Positions 1 through 6,474 of a stretch of 9,345 nucleotides of DNA are shown piece after piece. Made by a program: the position numbers and the translations under genes. This DNA is from JBGLNJ01 sp964353405 (GTDB lineage Bacteria; Chloroflexota; Anaerolineae; Fen-1058). The notes under the pieces are model-generated. The model was not told the origin of the DNA. It worked only from the letters and a program-made list of their open reading frames with translations, and did no database searches. Where the stretch lies: contig CAYGWJ010000208.1 in the NCBI GenBank assembly GCA_964353405.1, positions 1-9,345 of the forward strand, in the 5' to 3' direction. The first letter of the stretch is position 1. The number at the start of each line of letters is the position of its first letter.

Positions 1-31
1 TACCGGCAAAGTTGACATTGGAGCGTCGCCA

Positions 32-102
32 GTGACAAAATCTCCGGCAAAATAGTCGGTTTGCAGGGTGTTTTTGCCTTGTGCCGGCCGAGATTTTGTC
101 AC
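32..102. repeat. 13-bp perfect inverted repeat at the left edge
   Basis: GTGACAAAATCTC at 32-44 is repeated as its exact reverse complement at 90-102, with 45 nt between. The pairing can continue inwards past a 2-nt bulge (CGGC at 45-48 against GCCG at 83-86), making a long imperfect stem. The octamer CCGGCAAA also occurs directly at 3-10 and 44-51. No convincing protein is encoded in any frame across 1-143. It may be a dispersed palindromic element or the scar of an insertion upstream of the broken TipAS gene. I do not recognise the family. Confidence 0.55.
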
Positions 103-191
103 ACCTGCGGTCCGGATGTCGCTTTTGCTTGGACTCTGATAATGTGTCCAGAGTGGACAATACCATCCTGCATTTGAAGGGAGAATTGGAA

Positions 192-609
192 ATGAGCCAA
201 AAAGAGTTTCTTTGAAGGCTTTAGCGAGGAAAAGCAGAAGGAATACGAGCAAGAAGCCCGCCAGCGCTATGGCGATGCATCAGTGAAAGAATCAACCGAT
301 CGCTGGAACCGTTATACGCCGGAACAAAAGGCCAAGATCAAGGCCGAGAGCGAAGCGATTTACCGGGACATTCTTGCCAACCTGAGCAAAGGTTACGACA
401 GCGCCGAGGTTCAGCAAGCGATTGCGCGCTGGCACCAACATCTGCGGTATTTCTACGAGCCTTCCTATGAGAGGCTGATGGGCTTGGCGCAGTTGTACAC
501 CGAGCAGCCCGATTTTGTCGCGACGTATCAGAAAATGCATCCCGAGATGCCCCAGTTCCTCTACAACGCGATAGAGTATTACTGCAAGAGCAAAACGGAC
601 AACGCCTAA
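192..609 (+). pseudogene. TipAS-domain (MerR/TipA C-terminal) protein, frameshifted
   Basis: The reading frame at 202-606 encodes a TipAS antibiotic-recognition domain, the all-helical globin-like C-terminal half of TipA/Mta-type MerR regulators that binds thiopeptides and other drugs. Family landmarks are FFEGF near the start, a W/YF aromatic stretch in the middle, GLAQLYTEQPDF and a FLYNAIEYYC end. An ATG at 192 has a good Shine-Dalgarno (AAGGGAG, 178-184) but runs into TGA at 213-215. Removing one T from the TTTCTTT run at 207-213 would join MSQKEF to FEGF and give an intact protein of about 138 residues. The ATG frame stays open back to 36, and from about 153 it reads like the end of a MerR coiled coil (VDNTILHLKGELEM). 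So this is either a decayed MerR-TipAS regulator that lost its DNA-binding domain, or a stand-alone TipAS gene with a recent frameshift or sequencing error. A GTG at 283 lies inside the domain and is unlikely to be the true start. Confidence 0.72.
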
Positions 610-696
610 AAGCTGAGGGCAGTCGGAACCCCGACTTGCGGCATCTGACCAGCTCAAGCCTGTGCTTTTCGAATCTCCAGACACGCCCCTCATCAG

Positions 697-740
697 CGCA
701 GGACCCGAAGGGCTTTGCCCTTCAGGTCCTGCGTTTATTC
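697..740 (+). terminator. Strong hairpin between convergent genes
   Basis: A 17-bp stem with one mismatch (697-713 against 717-733) closes on a TTT loop and is followed on the plus strand by TTTATTC (734-740). This fits an intrinsic terminator for the TipAS gene. On the minus strand the stem could stop transcripts leaving the isochorismatase gene, but no T-run follows it there. A smaller perfect hairpin (AGTCGG-AACC-CCGACT, 621-636) lies just after the TipAS stop. The rest of 610-770 shows no gene. Confidence 0.65.
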
Positions 741-770
741 TGCCAGTCAACACGAGTGAGCGACAAGCAC

Positions 771-1412
771 TTACGGGGTGTATCCTCGGCCAGTTGTCTC
801 AACCGCCTTTTCGCCGCCCAGTTCCGCCAGGAATTCATCGTGGCTCATTGGGCGCGAGAACATGGGATAGTTCTTTTCAACCGCCAGCCGCTGCTCCTCC
901 TCACTCAACGTGGCCGTGCAGTCCTTGAGCGTAATCACATTGTACCCTTTTTCATAGCCTGTCCGCATCGTTGACTCTACACAGCAGTTGGTCAGAAAGC
1001 CGCCGAGCGCAATGTTCGTGATACCCCGGCTCCTTAGGATAAAGTCCAGGTTCGTGCTTGCAAAGCCGCATAACCCGCGCTTTCCCTCGATGACGATATC
1101 CTCGGTTTGAGGCTTCAACACGTCCACGATCTCGGCTCCCCAGGTGCCCTTGCGGAACGAGTGGCTGTCCACGACTCCCTTGAGGATGCCATAGGGCTGT
1201 GGGGACAGCTCGTGGTAATCTTCGGTGAAGGTGATCGGCTCATAGACGATGGTGACTCCGAGCTCGCGGGCCTTCTTGACGGTCTCGACCGTGTTGGCGA
1301 GCATATGGGTGCTCTCCATCACGCCCTTGACGGCCCCATGGAGCGTCCCACCTTCGGACGTGAAATCATTCTGATACTCGATCAGGACGAGTGCCGTGTG
1401 CTTGGGATCCAT
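771..1412 (-). CDS. Isochorismatase-family cysteine hydrolase
   Basis: A 213-residue cytoplasmic alpha/beta hydrolase of the isochorismatase/nicotinamidase superfamily (family size about 180-230). These enzymes hydrolyse amide-type C-N bonds, or vinyl ethers in true isochorismatases, through an Asp-Lys-Cys triad. The visible candidates are D16 in YQNDF, K111 in EGKRG and C144 in TNCCVEST, which aligns with the TNVCVES nucleophile pattern of RutB-like amidohydrolases; C143 is adjacent. The substrate cannot be read from the sequence: nicotinamide, ureidoacrylate, biuret and N-carbamoylsarcosine hydrolases all share this fold. The ATG start is supported by AAGGAG at 1427-1422, 9 nt upstream. It is the last gene on the minus strand and follows the nucleotidyltransferase gene after 107 nt. 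A TTGACA at 1518-1513 has no good -10 partner, so transcription may come from upstream genes. Its position behind a nucleoside-type importer suggests, but does not prove, that it acts on an imported nitrogen compound. Confidence 0.9.
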   Translation of the reverse strand: MDPKHTALVLIEYQNDFTSEGGTLHGAVKGVMESTHMLANTVETVKKARELGVTIVYEPITFTEDYHELSPQPYGILKGVVDSHSFRKGTWGAEIVDVLKPQTEDIVIEGKRGLCGFASTNLDFILRSRGITNIALGGFLTNCCVESTMRTGYEKGYNVITLKDCTATLSEEEQRLAVEKNYPMFSRPMSHDEFLAELGGEKAVETTGRGYTP

Positions 1413-1435
1413 TTGTGTCTGCTCCTTTCTGTGCA

Positions 1436-1492
1436 GTTGAATCTCTACGGGTACATCCCCGCAACTTGCCGTGCAGCGTTTTTCGCTCCGGC
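1436..1492 (-). other. Possible two-hairpin leader before the hydrolase gene
   Basis: On the minus strand, the stretch between the nucleotidyltransferase stop and the hydrolase Shine-Dalgarno can fold into two adjacent stem-loops. The first pairs 1489-1492 with 1468-1471 and AGCG/CGCT inside around an A5 loop. The second pairs 1462-1465 with 1436-1439 and CCCG/CGGG inside. Stems are short (4+4 bp). I could not match it to a known riboswitch class, so a chance fold is quite possible. Confidence 0.25.
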
Positions 1493-1519
1493 TCTAAATC
1501 CCTGCCGCAAACTGTCAAA

Positions 1520-2146
1520 TCACCTCCTCTCAAACAGTTCATCATCTCCTGCTATTTCCTGCTGAACCACTTGCAGCATAGCCTGCCACGTCTCTTCCAT
1601 CCCAGTGACACGCGCCCATTGCAGAATGCTATCCAAATTCAACCTGCCCCACTGAGTCAGCAGTATCCCTCTTGCATCGCGCAAATGCTTCTCCGATCCA
1701 GTCTGCTGATAAACATGAAGCTTGGCGATAAGAACATCTTCCGCTGTGGCAAAGTCGGCGGCCCGACGATTGATCTCGTCGTAGACGATATGTTGCCGAC
1801 GGGCAAAAGCAGCACGAGTGGTCAACTCTGACGGCAAGGGAATCAGGTCCACCTTGGCTCCCGTGTTCGGCTTGATGACGTTGAAAGGAAAACGCCGCAT
1901 CAGAGAATCGAGCATACCTTCCCGGCTGACATAGTAATCCGGAATAGGAAAGGCCGCCACAAAAGCATCTACATGGCGAAGCTGCATATCCACGACAATG
2001 TCTACATCTAACGTGAGGCGCGGTTCCCCATAAGTGATCGCAGCAAAGCCCCCAACAACCATGTAGGAAATGTTGAGCCGTTCGAGAACAGAGACGACGT
2101 AGGAAAAGAGATCAGTTAGTTCATCTGGGCTTGGAGGCTGGAACAC
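1520..2146 (-). CDS. AbiEii/MNT-like nucleotidyltransferase
   Basis: A 208-residue protein with the DNA polymerase beta-type nucleotidyltransferase core. VVGGFA (GG at 32-33) is followed by YGEPRLTLDVDIVV, with metal-binding D47 and D49, and by a third acidic residue at D100 in KVDLIPL. The C-terminal half has the EDVLIAKL...KHLRDARGIL pattern typical of AbiEii-type and related stand-alone enzymes, many of which are toxins or antitoxins that transfer nucleotides to RNA or protein. All three catalytic acidic residues are kept, so it is probably active. I choose the GTG at 2146 because GGGAG lies 6 nt upstream and the protein then begins near the conserved fold. The frame is open back to 2233, but that extension (30 codons) lies wholly inside the preceding gene in another frame. 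It overlaps the upstream small gene by 31 nt, which suggests translational coupling and a two-gene module. The terminal codons form AGGAGGTGA. The target is unknown. Confidence 0.82.
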   Translation of the reverse strand: MFQPPSPDELTDLFSYVVSVLERLNISYMVVGGFAAITYGEPRLTLDVDIVVDMQLRHVDAFVAAFPIPDYYVSREGMLDSLMRRFPFNVIKPNTGAKVDLIPLPSELTTRAAFARRQHIVYDEINRRAADFATAEDVLIAKLHVYQQTGSEKHLRDARGILLTQWGRLNLDSILQWARVTGMEETWQAMLQVVQQEIAGDDELFERR

Positions 2147-2418
2147 AGCGCTCTCCCATGCATACGTTGCAACATACGCCACTTGAGTTCCTCGGGTGAG
2201 GCATCCGGGTGCGCCTGTCGTTCGGTCGTCCAAATAATCCGCCGGGCCAAGTCATACATGTGAGAGGCCAGGCGGATCTTTTGCGCTGGCGTCATTTCCC
2301 GCCAGATCGCCACCTGTTGAGGATCGAGAGTGCCCAGGCGGCGGCGCAAGCTCTCCGCTAGCTCACGGACAGAGGGCGATAACTCTGCCTCTTGCGACGT
2401 GCAACCTGCGTCTTGCAT
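2116..2418 (-). CDS. Small helical partner of the nucleotidyltransferase (hypothetical)
   Basis: About 100 residues from the ATG at 2418, rich in charged and helix-forming residues. The core (residues 33-88: DPQQVAIWREMTPAQKIRL...HPDASPEELKWRML) resembles small uncharacterised proteins often encoded directly before AbiEii/MNT-like nucleotidyltransferases, mostly in Chloroflexota and cyanobacteria. That resemblance is from memory. The role could be an antitoxin or a chaperone-like partner, but the sequence does not establish either. The start is uncertain: the ATG at 2418 lies 4 nt past the permease stop and inside a heptanucleotide repeat array with only a weak Shine-Dalgarno. Longer forms from ATG at 2448 or 2481 would overlap the permease gene and add an Arg-rich, non-conserved end. 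Residues 1-20 may therefore be repeat-derived or untranslated. The last 11 codons overlap the nucleotidyltransferase start. Confidence 0.65.
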   Translation of the reverse strand: MQDAGCTSQEAELSPSVRELAESLRRRLGTLDPQQVAIWREMTPAQKIRLASHMYDLARRIIWTTERQAHPDASPEELKWRMLQRMHGRALCSSLQAQMN

Positions 2419-2424
2419 CTTGTC
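2383..2424. repeat. Degenerate heptanucleotide array A (TCTTGCA type)
   Basis: Six consecutive 7-bp units (plus strand: CTCTGCC, TCTTGCG, ACGTGCA, ACCTGCG, TCTTGCA, TCTTGTC) keep a TGC or TGT core every 7 bp. The array begins at the stop codon of the upstream permease (2423-2425) and covers the putative start codon of the small protein. The same unit family recurs at 6419-6474. Confidence 0.6.
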
Positions 2425-3520
2425 ACTGCTTCTCGTACGCCTCGCCATTCGCCGCCGGCGGCGTGGCTCGACCCACAACACCCGTCAGAACGATGATGGT
2501 CAGCAGGTAGGGCAGCATCTGCGGAATCTGCGAGGGAATGTCCGGGCGAAAGATGCTGAGGGTCGAAGTGACGCTGTTGCCCAGGCCAAAGATGAGTGCG
2601 CCCAACAGCGCCCCGAACGGACTCCACTTGCCAAAGATCATCGCCGCCAAGCCAATGAACCCGAGGCCGTTTGTCATCCCAGGGCTGAACACGTCCACCG
2701 CTTCGAGCGTGAACCACACCCCGCCCAGTCCCGCGATCACTCCGCCGACGAGCACGTTGACGTAGCGCGTGCGGAACACGTCGATGCCCAGCGTATCTGC
2801 CGCGCGCGGGTGCTCACCCACCGCCCGGGTTCGCAATCCCCATGGCGTAAAAAACAGCACGTACTGGATCGCAAACACCAGGATGAGCATGATGTAGGTG
2901 AGCGGCTTTTGCTGGAACAGGATCGGCCCGACGAACGGAATCTTGTCCAACAGCGGGATATTGATGATCGGAAACGTGCCAGGGCCAGGCGGCACGTTTT
3001 CGGCCAGGAACTGGCGATAAAAGTAGCCGGTGACGCCCAGCGAGAGAATATTGACGACCGTGCCGCTGATGATCTGGTTGACTTTGAACTCGATCGAGAC
3101 GACGGCGTGCAGCGCGGCCAAAATCACCGAGGCCAGCGCACCCGCCAGGACAGCCAGCCAGCGGCTCAGGTTGCCGGCGGCTTCCACCCCCAGCGAAGCT
3201 TTGAGCGCCTGGAACGCGAACAAGTTGACGGCGTAGCCGGCCATCGCGCCCATCAGCAGCTTGCCTTCGATGCCAATGTCCACCACGCCCGCGCGCTCGC
3301 ACATCACGCCGCAAAATGCGGCAAAGGCGATGGGCGTTGCCACACGGAACATTTGCGCCAGCGTATCGGTGACGCATTTTTGCCCGCATTGTCCGCCGAT
3401 GACGAGGTTCAGCAGCAACCACGCCGCGACCAGTCCAAAAGCCGTCAAGAGAACCGTGACCCACCACGTTCCACGCAATGACGTTGCTCGCCTTGAAAGA
3501 GTGTTGGTTGTCGCGCTCAT
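2423..3520 (-). CDS. Nucleoside-type ABC transporter permease (NupQ/YufQ-like)
   Basis: A 365-residue inner-membrane permease, the second transmembrane subunit of a BMP-type nucleoside importer (family length about 300-370). Hydrophobic segments run through residues 20-42, 58-74, 84-104, 121-143, 207-225, 253-270, 283-310 and 335-349. The family hallmark CERAGVVDIGIEGKLLMGA (74-92) follows the second segment. FIGLAAMIFGKWSPFGALLG (288-307) and the C-terminal GRATPPAANGEAY block (350-362) are also typical. The insert after TM1 has an unusual Cys pair (C45, C50), and C70 and C74 lie in TM2. The ATG at 3520 follows the stop of the other permease by 3 nt, with GGAGG 7 nt upstream, so the two are co-translated. 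The gene ends at a heptanucleotide array. The exact cargo cannot be read from the permease. Confidence 0.92.
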   Translation of the reverse strand: MSATTNTLSRRATSLRGTWWVTVLLTAFGLVAAWLLLNLVIGGQCGQKCVTDTLAQMFRVATPIAFAAFCGVMCERAGVVDIGIEGKLLMGAMAGYAVNLFAFQALKASLGVEAAGNLSRWLAVLAGALASVILAALHAVVSIEFKVNQIISGTVVNILSLGVTGYFYRQFLAENVPPGPGTFPIINIPLLDKIPFVGPILFQQKPLTYIMLILVFAIQYVLFFTPWGLRTRAVGEHPRAADTLGIDVFRTRYVNVLVGGVIAGLGGVWFTLEAVDVFSPGMTNGLGFIGLAAMIFGKWSPFGALLGALIFGLGNSVTSTLSIFRPDIPSQIPQMLPYLLTIIVLTGVVGRATPPAANGEAYEKQ

Positions 3521-3523
3521 CGT

Positions 3524-4864
3524 CTAGCCTCCACCCCAACCGCGCATCGTGACAGCTTCTTCTTCCACGCGCCGTTCGCCTTTCATGCGGTACATCCAGC
3601 GCACGACCGCAGGCGCCGCCGCGAACAACAACAGCATCGCCTGAATCACAGAAATGACGTACTTGCTCACGCCCGAGTAGAGTGCCATCAGGTCGGCGCC
3701 GTTGCGCATCGCGCCGAACAGGAACGACGCGGCAAGGATGCCGAACGGGTTGTTATTCGCCAGGAGAGCGATTGCGATACTGTCAAAGCCATAGCCGCTG
3801 GAAAAGAACAAAGGCAGACAGCGGCAGATCGAAACGCCGAGCACTTCGGCTGTTCCTGCTAACCCGGCCAGCGCGCCCGAGATCGCCATCGTCAACATGA
3901 TGTTGCGCGTCATGCTCATGCCCGCGTACTTGGCCGCGTTGGGGTTCGCGCCGACCGTGCGCATCTCAAAACCGATCGTCGTCTTCCACAACAGCCACCA
4001 CACGCCGACCGCCGCCGCGATCGCCATGAGCAAGCCAATGTGCAAACGGTCGATTTTGTCCTGGAACGGCCACCAGAGGCGCGTGAGCGGCGGCAGGCTA
4101 ATGAACGTGATCAGGCCGACGGCGGCGGCGATGCCCCACCGTGCGAGGCGATTAGTCAATCGTCGAGCGAGCAGCCAGCGGATCAGAATGTAAGTGAGAA
4201 AGGTCATCACCAGCGCGACTGCCAGTGCGTTGAACGGGTCTTGCAGTCGCGCGGGAACATCCGCGAATGTCCACAGCTCAGCGGCGGACGAGACACGCGG
4301 CGTTTGCACGGCCGTCGCCAATGGATCTTTCAACGGGAAGCTGACCAGGTATTCGGTGAAGCGGAACGCGACATAGTTCATCATCATCGTGCTGATGACT
4401 TCGTGCGCGCCGGTGCGCGCCTTGAGGTAGCCAGGGATGCCGGCCCAGATCGCCCCGCCGAGTGCGCCAGCTCCCAACGCCAGCGGCAAGTGAATGATCG
4501 CCGGCAGGCCGTGAAACGCCTGACCCACGAACGCCGCGCTGATCGCGCCGATATAAAATTGGCCTTCCGCGCCGATGTTGAACAGGCCGGATTTAAAGCC
4601 CACGGCCACGGCCAGGCTGAGCAAAATGTAGGGCACCGTCGCTACCAGCGATTCAGACAGGCCGCGCTCCTTGAAAAATGCGCCGCGCACCAATCCGCCG
4701 TAAGCATCTCCAATTGTCAGGAATCTCCCGCTGGTGATCCAGATGACGACAGCACCTAAAACGAACGCTGTGACCAGGGCCAGTGCTGGCATCTTGGCCC
4801 GATCCAGCACGCGCAGAAGCGCGCTTTTAAGAGTCGTGGGGCGTGCCAGCGTTGCGCTAGACAT
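3524..4864 (-). CDS. Nucleoside-type ABC transporter permease (NupP/YufP-like), enlarged
   Basis: A 446-residue inner-membrane permease, partner of the following permease. Recognisable blocks are VGFKSGLFNIGAEGQFYIGA (88-107), GAHEVISTMMMNYVA (152-166), GFEMRTVGANPNAAKYAGMS (298-317), ISGALAGLAGTAEVLG (328-343), GYGFDSIAIALL (357-368) and a basic cytoplasmic tail. Relatives are usually about 350-370 residues. The excess is mostly at about 205-272, between the VSSAAELW loop and RLHIGLL; it contains two further hydrophobic stretches (211-233 and 243-260) separated by an Arg-rich ARRLTNRLAR loop. It starts 8 nt inside the end of the ATPase gene (ATGTCTAG overlap), with AAGGA 8 nt before the ATG, indicating translational coupling. 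Confidence 0.92.
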   Translation of the reverse strand: MSSATLARPTTLKSALLRVLDRAKMPALALVTAFVLGAVVIWITSGRFLTIGDAYGGLVRGAFFKERGLSESLVATVPYILLSLAVAVGFKSGLFNIGAEGQFYIGAISAAFVGQAFHGLPAIIHLPLALGAGALGGAIWAGIPGYLKARTGAHEVISTMMMNYVAFRFTEYLVSFPLKDPLATAVQTPRVSSAAELWTFADVPARLQDPFNALAVALVMTFLTYILIRWLLARRLTNRLARWGIAAAVGLITFISLPPLTRLWWPFQDKIDRLHIGLLMAIAAAVGVWWLLWKTTIGFEMRTVGANPNAAKYAGMSMTRNIMLTMAISGALAGLAGTAEVLGVSICRCLPLFFSSGYGFDSIAIALLANNNPFGILAASFLFGAMRNGADLMALYSGVSKYVISVIQAMLLLFAAAPAVVRWMYRMKGERRVEEEAVTMRGWGGG

Positions 4865-6404
4865 GCGCGTCTTCCTTTACCACACCCGCCATGAGCAGGC
4901 CCAACTGCTCGCGTGTGGCCGTCTCGGCGTCGAGCGTCTCGAGGATGTGGCCCTTGTACATCACCGCAATGCGATCGGATAAGCTCATGATCTCGTCCAA
5001 TTCTGCGCTGATGAGCAATACCGCCGCGCCTTTATCGCGCGCCTCGATGAGGCGCTGGTGAATGAACTCGATGCTTCCCACGTCCAGCCCCCGCGTCGGC
5101 TGGCTGGCGATGAGGAGCTTGACCGGACGCGAAAGCTCGCGCGCCACAATAACCTTTTGCTGATTGCCGCCGGAAAGCGAGCCGGCACTCGTGTTGATGC
5201 TGGGTGTGCGGATATCGAACATATTGACGAGTTCCTCGGCCTGCTGTTCGATGACGGGATAATCAAGTTCCACACCCTTGGCAAACGGCGAGCGATAATA
5301 CGAGCACAGCACCAGGTTGTCGCGCACGGGAAATGCGAGCACCAGGCCATGCTTGTGCCGATCTTCGGGGACGTGTGCCGTGCCCACCTCCACGACCTGA
5401 CGCGGCGTGGCATGCGTGGTGTCGTGTCCCAGAATCGTCACGCGGCCTTTAGCTACGCGGCGCAACCCGGTGAGCGCCTCGGTCAATTCGGTCTGACCGT
5501 TGCCTTGCACACCCGCGATCCCCAGGATTTCGCCCGCGCGAACCGCAAGCGAGACGCCATCCACCCGCATGTGCTTGCGGTCGTCCATCACGCAGAGATT
5601 TTCCACACGCAAAATCCCGTCGCCGGGATTTGCCTCTTCCTTGTCAACCTGCAAAATCACCTGACGGCCCACCATCATCTCGGCCAGCTTTTCCGACGTG
5701 GCCTCTGCCGGCTCGACCGTGCCCACCATCTGCCCCGCGCGCATCACGCCGATCCGATCCGCTACGGCAAACACCTCGCGCAGCTTGTGCGTTATAAAGA
5801 CAATGGACTTGCCCTGCTTGACCAGGCCGCGCATGATGACAAACAACTCGTCGGCCTCTTGTGGCGTCAACACCGCTGTCGGCTCGTCGAGGATCAAAAT
5901 GTCCGCTTGCCGATAGAGCGCCTTGACGATCTCGACGCGCTGCTGCGCGCCGACCGTCAGGTCGCGCACAAAAGCATCCGGGTCCACCTCCAGTCCGTAT
6001 TGATGACTCAATTCGTGGACCCGCGCGGCCACGCTGCGCCGGTCAAGCACCGACAGCCTGCCCAGGAATTTGCTCGCGCTCGTCGCCGACTCTTGGCCCA
6101 GCATGATGTTCTCCGTCACCGTGAGCGGCGGGACGAGCATAAAGTGTTGGTGAACCATGCCGATGCCCTGGGCAATCGCATCGTGCGGCGAAGTGATGCG
6201 CGTCGGCTTGTCATTGATGCTGATCTGTCCCTCGTCAGGCTGGTAGAGTCCATACAGGATATTCATCAGCGTGGATTTGCCCGCGCCGTTTTCACCCAGC
6301 AAGGCGTGAATCTCACCCTTTTCTAAATCGAAGCTGACGTGGTCATTGGCGAGTACGCCGGGGAAGCGCTTGGTGATACCGGAGGCTTGAAGAGCCAGGG
6401 TCAT
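4857..6404 (-). CDS. Nucleoside-type ABC transporter ATPase, double nucleotide-binding domain (NupO/YufO-like)
   Basis: A 515-residue cytoplasmic ATPase with two fused nucleotide-binding domains, the usual form for BMP/sugar-type importers. Domain 1 (about 1-250) has an intact Walker A (GENGAGKST, 37-45), Q-loop Q86, a slightly altered signature (LTVGAQQR, 149-156), Walker B ending in D173-E174 and H-loop H206. Domain 2 (about 264-510) has a degenerate Walker A without lysine (GVQGNGQT, 298-305), an intact LSGGNQQK signature (410-417) and a degenerate Walker B (IASQPTRGLD). This asymmetry is normal in the family: one catalytic site is competent and the other mainly structural. ATG 6404 has GGAG 6 nt upstream. 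The 134-nt gap to the lipoprotein gene holds a hairpin terminator and repeats, and the downstream permease overlaps by 8 nt. Confidence 0.95.
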   Translation of the reverse strand: MTLALQASGITKRFPGVLANDHVSFDLEKGEIHALLGENGAGKSTLMNILYGLYQPDEGQISINDKPTRITSPHDAIAQGIGMVHQHFMLVPPLTVTENIMLGQESATSASKFLGRLSVLDRRSVAARVHELSHQYGLEVDPDAFVRDLTVGAQQRVEIVKALYRQADILILDEPTAVLTPQEADELFVIMRGLVKQGKSIVFITHKLREVFAVADRIGVMRAGQMVGTVEPAEATSEKLAEMMVGRQVILQVDKEEANPGDGILRVENLCVMDDRKHMRVDGVSLAVRAGEILGIAGVQGNGQTELTEALTGLRRVAKGRVTILGHDTTHATPRQVVEVGTAHVPEDRHKHGLVLAFPVRDNLVLCSYYRSPFAKGVELDYPVIEQQAEELVNMFDIRTPSINTSAGSLSGGNQQKVIVARELSRPVKLLIASQPTRGLDVGSIEFIHQRLIEARDKGAAVLLISAELDEIMSLSDRIAVMYKGHILETLDAETATREQLGLLMAGVVKEDAHV

Positions 6405-6418
6405 GGCTCACTCCAGTC

Positions 6419-6474
6419 TTGCAAGATGCAAGCTGCAAGACGCAGGATTGCTTCTTGCAGCCTGCCTCTTGCTT
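6419..6474. repeat. Heptanucleotide array B, self-complementary
   Basis: Eight 7-bp units in a row: TTGCAAG, ATGCAAG, CTGCAAG, ACGCAGG, ATTGCTT, CTTGCAG, CCTGCCT, CTTGCTT. The second half is largely the inverse of the first, so the array folds: CTGCAAGA (6433-6440) pairs perfectly with TCTTGCAG (6453-6460), and GCAAGA (6421-6426) with TCTTGC (6467-6472). It lies 5 nt upstream of the ATPase Shine-Dalgarno, so in mRNA the hairpin would sit next to the ribosome-loading site. Confidence 0.65.

Noticed and set aside
1..18. Start of a minus-strand gene leaving the left edge (ATG at 18)
   Set aside because: Only six codons are inside the window, with no clear Shine-Dalgarno and no promoter support.
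1460..1495. Group II intron domain V-like hairpin
   Set aside because: The minus strand begins GAGCCG and has a small A-rich loop, but the closing arm does not read as the required GGTTC-type partner, and there is no maturase gene or intron boundary nearby.
1366..1518. 50-codon minus-strand frame starting at TTG 1518 right after AGGAGGTGAT
   Set aside because: The Shine-Dalgarno spacing is acceptable, but the product is Arg/Lys-rich with no recognisable feature, uses a TTG start and overlaps the start of the hydrolase in another frame. More likely the purine-rich stretch is the end of the nucleotidyltransferase gene.
2383..2424. CRISPR-like array
   Set aside because: The period is 7 bp with no spacers, far below CRISPR repeat and spacer sizes; the same holds for the arrays at 6419-6544 and 9318-9345.
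2330..3481. 383-codon open frame on the plus strand
   Set aside because: It is antisense to the well-supported permease gene and translates into an Arg/Gln/His/Asp-rich sequence without domain features, as expected from the opposite strand of GC-rich coding DNA.
5058..6326. 422-codon open frame on the plus strand
   Set aside because: Antisense shadow of the ATPase gene; composition is His/Arg-rich and no motif is present.
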